A stretch of 64,000 bases of DNA from Amblyomma americanum (Eukaryota; Arthropoda; Arachnida; Ixodida; Ixodidae), in assembly GCF_052857255.1 (NCBI RefSeq), contig NC_135500.1, positions 160,674,689-160,738,688 on the forward strand. The letters are read 5' to 3'. This document shows, piece by piece, positions 58,993-64,000 of the stretch (positions within the stretch are counted from its first letter, which is position 1; every line of letters begins with the position of its first letter). Below the pieces are notes generated by a model that was not told the origin of the DNA, searched no databases, and saw nothing but the letters and a program-made list of their open reading frames with translations. The position numbers were made by a program, and so were the translations under genes.

Positions 58993-59113
58993 CATGGTTT
59001 ACTCAAAAAAGCGTACTGACGCTAAAAGACGAAGACAACACACAAAAGACAAGACTGGCGCCTGTGTGTTGTCTCTGTCTTTTAGTGTCATTACGCTTTT
59101 TGCGTAAACCGTG
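58993..59113. repeat. foldback repeat, arms about 50 bp
   Basis: 58,993-59,043 is complementary to 59,064-59,113 at most positions, with ATGGTTTAC, AAAAAGCGTA, CTAAAAGAC and GACAACACAC as exact blocks. The 20-base spacer reads AAAAGACAAGACTGGCGCCT. It is the best preserved of the four hairpins and it directly precedes a SINE. Confidence 0.85.
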
Positions 59114-59157
59114 TCATGATACCACTAACTAGCCCAAATCAAAGTGTTGTTGATTTT

Positions 59158-59392
59158 TGGTTTATGGTATATGGGGGTTTAACGTCCAAAAGCGACTAAG
59201 GCAATGAGAGACGCCGTAGTGAAGGGCTCCGGAAATTTCGACCACCTGGGGATCTTTAACGTGCACTGACATTGCACAGTACACGGGCCTCTAGAATTTC
59301 GCCTCCATCCAAATTCTGCTGCCGTGGCCGGGGTCGAACCCGCGCCTTTCGGTTAGCAGCCGAGTGCCATAACCACTGAGCCACCGCGGCGG
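59158..59392 (-). mobile_element. Ruka-related SINE, second subtype
   Basis: On the minus strand: CCGCCGCGGTGGCTCAGTGG, a head with B box GGTTCGACCCCGG, GGAGGCGAAATTC, CAGTGCACGTTAAAGATCCC, AAATTTCCGGAGCCCTTC, GTTAAACCCCCATATACC. Well preserved A and B boxes. It ends in the CCCCATA..AAACC tail typical of this subtype. Confidence 0.85.
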
Positions 59393-61613
59393 AAAAGAGA
59401 GAACTTGAAAGAAAGATAAAAAAAACAAGACAGAAGTCGCTTGCGCGCGGTTCGTGTGATTGGCGGAATGCTATAAATTGTCCTCTGGTGGTGACTGCAG
59501 TCCGAGAAGCATGAAAATAGCAAAACACTTATGAAGAAGAACTCTTTATTGAGGAGATTTGGGCTCCAAAAAGAAGTCGACTTGGGGTGGCGTTATCAAA
59601 AAGCGTTCTCGGAGGTCCTCGAAGAACAGAAACAGCATCGCTGTCGGCCATCTTTATTCTACACAGCTAATACGCGGTAGTTACCTGCTATTATCTCTAA
59701 TAACGTAGAAGCAGTACGGTGGCTACAATCGTTCCATTAAAACATGGTTGCATCTCGCACCAGAAACAAAGAGATGAAGGCCACCCGCCGGTGGCTTTGA
59801 CCGTAAACAAGCGAACATTTCAGAGGATCGCTCCAATTTTTCGCGCCTGATTTGTCGTTGCGCGAATTCTCGAATACCCGCACGCCTGCACACACTAAAC
59901 ACTATCCTAATGGCAATGAGCGATATTTGCAGTTATCGCTTCTGCAGTACGGTGTACACGGAGCTTAGTGATGTTGTAGAGATACATAATCATAAATGGA
60001 GACCGGAAGGGGTTGTAGAAAAACTAAAACACGGTATAGTTCTGCATACACTACGAGAAGATGCGAGAAATTGAGACTACCAGCACCCATTTCCACAGAT
60101 TTTAGGAGGGTGCTTTTTTAGGCAAGTTTGTTCTTAACGACAGAAAGATGTTTTACGCATATTGAACTTTCACAAAAGTGGACATGGCGGTACTGGAAAA
60201 GTTTGCGCCTGTAACGTCTGGGCATCTCTTGTAAACTTCGCACATGCGGAATTCTCCTTTTCTAGCAATTTCTGCAGAGACTGCTGCAGCATAAGACATT
60301 GTACAGCTTAAGAATAAGCATTAAAGGCGAGAGACAGGTTACAGTGTTGCTAACACTGCTTTTCTTGCGGCAACTGTTTGCATAAGAGGCACTTTTTTTT
60401 ATCAGACACATATAACCATCTTAGCGAATTGCTTCTGCATCTAAACTTAGTTTATTTGTTTTATTAAAGTGGCGCTATCTCTCTGTTTCAAGGCACGATC
60501 TTCCTTTGTTTTCTGTAATAATAAATGACTTTCAACGAAAAAATAAGTGCGAGCTCTGAGGAGAAGCTGTGTTGAGCATCCCCAAAGATATTGCGAAACA
60601 ACACTAATTGCAAACATTTTTTTTATTACATCTTTCTGAATCAAGATCGTCAAAAACATAGATCGAAAGGAGTTTCAGAATGTTTTCTCTCTTGATTCGT
60701 TTCTCTTCTTTAGTAGATTATGAAGCATATCTGATTTCACCGCTATTGAGCAGTCAAGGCAATGGAAAAAGGTGCTCATTATTACATATTTGAGGGAACC
60801 CAACAGTCAGCATGACCAATGAGAATTGGGGACCTATTTTCTTTAAATTTGTTGTTTTTCATCAGTGAAAGAATAATAAAAGCAGAAGAAAAAAACAACC
60901 GCATGCCGCCTGTAGGATCGAAAACCCTTATCCTCCAAGCACGACGTACATTTGTATTTTAAGGGAAGCCCAGAGAGTGGGTTCTTTGTAAGGTTCGAAA
61001 AAACGTTCGCAGTAGCGTCCGGAATAATAAAATATTCTGTGGCGCTTTACGTCACACGATAAGCACCGGCCCCACCTTCAGCCTGCAACACATCCCGAAG
61101 CTCTGTAGCATAAGCCCTGGGCGAGAGCGAACCGCACGGTGGGAGAGCCGCTGGTAGTGACAGCTTGCATCGAACTAACGTTTCCGGTCGCGTCGTCGGC
61201 ACCGAATGATTCGCCTTGCAGCAAGGGATGGGTGACGTCGTGCAACGTTTGAAGTGCCGGTGAAGGGAAAATCTTAGCGATATCTTCAGTTGTATTCGTT
61301 GTTTTTTAAACGAGCGGATCCAGAGAGTAGATGATAGTGTACGACAGAAATGTAAGAGTGAAACACATTGCCAACAAGAACAGAAAAGACGGAAATATGT
61401 TTTTGTGGAAAGGAAACGGAAAGAGGCGCGCCACATTTTAGGGCTTGCGGTGCAAGTAATTTATGTGCCACGTTCGATTTTTTAGAGCTGGGTGCATGTC
61501 CTGGAGGTAAGTCCCTTTAGTTGAACGTCAAAAAGCAGAGCCTTACAGTCGTAAACTCGCCAAAATGAAGCCAAACACAGAAACTGAAACCTGCACCGAA
61601 AATAATGTAGTTG
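59393..61613. other. no gene recognised
   Basis: AT-rich DNA. A minus-strand frame of 129 codons (61,047-61,436) lies in slightly GC-richer sequence and has no domain. No repeats were identified. Confidence 0.4.
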
Positions 61614-61896
61614 AGACTACTGATCCGGAGTTCCCGGGTTCGAACCCGACCGTGGCGGCTGCGTTTTTATGGAGGAAAAACGCTAAGGCGCCCGTGGGCT
61701 TTTCGATGTCAGTGCACGTTAAAGATCCCCAGGCGCTCGAAATTATTCCGGAGCCCTCCACTACGGCCCCTCTCTCTTCCTTTCTTCTTTCACTCCCTTC
61801 TTTACCCTTCCCTTACGGCGCGGTTCAGGTGTCCAACGATATATGAGACAGATACTGCGCCATTTCGTTTCCCCCAAACCAATTATTATTATAATT
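61614..61896 (+). mobile_element. Ruka-like SINE, partly 5'-truncated
   Basis: Begins within the tRNA-like head (GACTACTGATCCGGAG), so the A box is lost. The B box GGTTCGAACCC remains. The body is well preserved (TGGAGGAAAAACGCTAAGGC, GATGTCAGTGCACGTTAAAG, TTACGGCGCGGTTCAGGTG) and ends in an ATTATTATAATT tail. Confidence 0.85.
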
Positions 61897-63065
61897 ACCT
61901 TAGGACGAAAACTGATAAAGTAAACACTGTAGGCTAAATATAAATGTTTCTCAACGATGATATGCTTGCAGTTCATATTTTTGGCATCCGCAGTTGAATG
62001 TAGTCCCGAAATATCGGCCAAGTTGAATCTGGAACCAACGTCCTACAAAATAACCCCTCGTAAGCGTCTTAAGACGCCTGAAAAAGATTTGCAGCGTTCC
62101 GAAATAAATGTGCACCACCCCTGGCACAGTGGTAGAAACTTCGATTCGTGCTTTCTGCGAACACCCAACCACTGCTGCCTTTTTTGTGAATCTAAGACCA
62201 CATACCATACAGCAGTAACATACATCGTTGACTGTTGTATCACAATTTTAAAACGACGTCCGGGCCATCCGGGCAGGTGCAGAAATATAAAGAAATCTTT
62301 CAAGCATAAGTGGCTGAAGTCTCTGGATCGTATGGCACTGCATAACGCTTCCTTTTATAATTTGAATAAATGACTTACTTTCCAAAAATGTATGTGAGAT
62401 GGTCGACTCTGAAGATTGGCATAATGCACCAGCAATCTATTTTGTGAGATACAATGCAGCGTACTCAGCGAAATTGCATTTAATGGCACACCATTGTCGT
62501 TAACCACCAGTAACAGCCTATTCACGCATTAATAAAGCTGCAATTCTTTCATGACGTTCATAAAACCTCCGCTAAAGAGCATGCTTTCATCGCCTTGGTG
62601 TAAGGCGTGTTCAGGCGAGTTTCATCTATGGTAGGTGCAGCAGTAGGCCTGCAGCGGGAAATCTAAGCCCATTTTAGTATGAAATGCACCGGTGAGTTGT
62701 GTAAAAAGAGAAAGAAACGCTTGGCTCAAGGTATCACACGCGTTTTCTTTCTTCTTCAGAAGTGTGCTGAGTATTTATCTGCACATACCTTTTTAATCCC
62801 CAAAAATATACTGTCAAAAAATTATCCGGCATAACTGCGTTATATCTGATGAGGTGATATGTTCAGGCTATGTCGTGCAGCTGACCGAACTTCGATAATC
62901 ATTCTCACGATAGTCTTCGCAGTCGTGTGAACACGACAATACCATAGCTGCTTGTAGAAAATAGAGGCAGTAAAACCGAAGATCTCCGTCTCGCAAACAC
63001 AGGAAAATTTTGTAGCGAAAGCTACATAGGCCACGATCTCGCAGTATCACCGTGGTCGCACCGCA
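61897..63065. other. no gene recognised
   Basis: A 138-codon ATG frame (61,957-62,373) directly follows the SINE. Its C-terminal half is basic, and an AATAAA overlaps its last codons. No domain was found, and the length is within chance for this window. The rest is AT-rich and plain. Confidence 0.35.
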
Positions 63066-63097
63066 TCACGTGACCAACCGTGCGACTGGTCACGTGA
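63066..63097. repeat. inverted repeat built on CACGTG
   Basis: TCACGTGACCA at 63,066-63,076 is exactly complementary to TGGTCACGTGA at 63,087-63,097, with a 10-base spacer. Each arm contains the E-box hexamer CACGTG. It could bind bHLH factors, or be part of a repeat also seen near 56,221-56,243. Confidence 0.7.
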
Positions 63098-63214
63098 CCA
63101 ACCGCGTGAGAAAACACGTAACAACAACTAGCCAGACAACCAGACTAACCTGGACTTACAACCAAGATTATCCAAGGCTAACCAAGCTATGCATTAGCTT
63201 TCGCACGTATAACC

Positions 63215-63235
63215 TGGCGTAGCGGAGCTACGCCA
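63215..63235. repeat. perfect 9-bp inverted repeat with 3-nt loop
   Basis: TGGCGTAGC at 63,215-63,223 and GCTACGCCA at 63,227-63,235 with loop GGA. Short, but the third such tight hairpin in the window. Confidence 0.6.
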
Positions 63236-64000
63236 CTGCCATTTTTTTGCTGGTGGCTTGTCCTCTTTTTCTTCAAGCCACGAAGTAAATATCGCGAATA
63301 GGTGGCGCACTTTATGCACGTTGATTTAAGTATGCGCGTCATGTAGGAAGTCCCACAGGTCGCTATCGCAAAACAAACCGAAAAGCATGGTGCGAGTGAG
63401 CAGACGAAAAGTCCGATTACTATGGGCCATAACTTCTGCGTATTAAAGCCGTCTCCTGAGCCGCCTCTTTCAAAAAAAAAAGATAAAAAGAATTTAGCTT
63501 GTTCCGTCCCGGCTAAGACCGAAGAAAGGCAATGCTTCTCGGCTTTCGAGACATTCTCTGCACTTTACACTGATCCCCCCCCTGGGCGTAAGTATTTGGG
63601 GATGTGTGCTCTGGAAATAGTTACATTATTTATTTATTCATTTATTTCCAAATACTGCAGGCAGCAGTGCTGCCCAGAGAGGAGAGGGTTAAAAAAGGTA
63701 AGTTTGCAAAGGACTCTCAAAGGTATCAATGTAAGCACATTCAACAATCCAAGCAGGCAGGCGGTTCTATTGTTCGATTGTGCATGGGAAAAAAGATTTT
63801 TGGAACTGCTTATTCCTGCCATTGTATGGCCATATCACTTTTGTGTGGTCAAGCCTTGATGATCTTTGTGGTGTAGAAAGTAAATATTAATCACGTGGCA
63901 ATCCTGTTTTGTTATGATATAGTAAGTGCAAGAATTTTAACCTGGCGATCTGTCTGCGAATCTGGAGCGGCTCCAACTTATGCTGTCTCAGTATATTAGT
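63236..64000. other. no gene recognised
   Basis: AT-rich sequence to the window end. A frame of 145 codons (63,422-63,859) opens with ATGGGCC-like sequence but has no domain. Nothing else was seen. Confidence 0.35.

Noticed and set aside
61957..62373. 138-codon ATG frame with a basic C-terminal half and an AATAAA
   Set aside because: The AATAAA lies inside the frame before its stop, no domain is visible, and the length is within chance.
1..64000. CRISPR array or bacterial defence island
   Set aside because: No regularly spaced direct repeats, no operon-like packing of genes, and the SINEs, LTR element and polyadenylation signals show animal nuclear DNA.

Overview
This window looks like non-coding nuclear DNA from an ixodid (hard) tick. 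Three things point there. It holds at least eight copies of a tRNA-headed SINE that I recognise from memory as the Ruka type reported from hard ticks. It holds fragments of RTE-like, Penelope-like and other non-LTR elements of the kind common in tick assemblies. Open frames outside mobile elements are short and look random, as in AT-rich intergenic or intronic DNA. I see no convincing host protein gene, rRNA, functional tRNA, CRISPR array or bacterial-style operon.

Layout. 1-16,670: AT-rich single-copy-looking sequence with one SINE (743-1055), a weak hairpin near 3.25 kb, a possible TATA box near 15.0 kb, and a perfect 16-bp palindrome at 12,382-12,416. 16,677-20,860: the one large coding unit, a Mag-like Ty3/gypsy LTR retrotransposon with 125-130-bp LTRs, a tRNA-Ser primer site, and a 1.3-kb-codon Gag-Pol frame with intact catalytic residues but a frameshift near the Gag start. 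20,866-21,420: GC-rich flank that may be another LTR or a gene 3' end. 22.3-24.3 kb: a cluster of decayed elements (tRNA-like SINE, two head-to-head Penelope-like fragments forming a long inverted repeat, a tRNA-Gly-headed SINE, a LINE C-terminus). 24.3-43.2 kb: mostly featureless, with three SINEs and several GC-rich patches. 43.2-46.1 kb: a pyrimidine tract, a foldback repeat, a MITE-like element and a CCHC zinc-knuckle remnant. 46-64 kb: four further SINE copies plus a short SINE fragment, two local tandem duplications, an antisense RTE-type LINE remnant interrupted by other DNA, two more foldback repeats, and a CACGTG-rich palindromic patch.

The recognisable sequence is a record of successive mobile-element insertions. 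The gypsy element is the youngest large event: its two LTRs match at every one of 124 aligned bases. SINEs would have depended on LINE machinery in trans, and the LINE and Penelope-like pieces here are all broken. I did not find a new multi-gene system. The most unusual items are the retrotransposon's coding frame running into its own LTR, the head-to-head Penelope-like fragments, and a set of roughly 100-bp foldback repeats that share a core.
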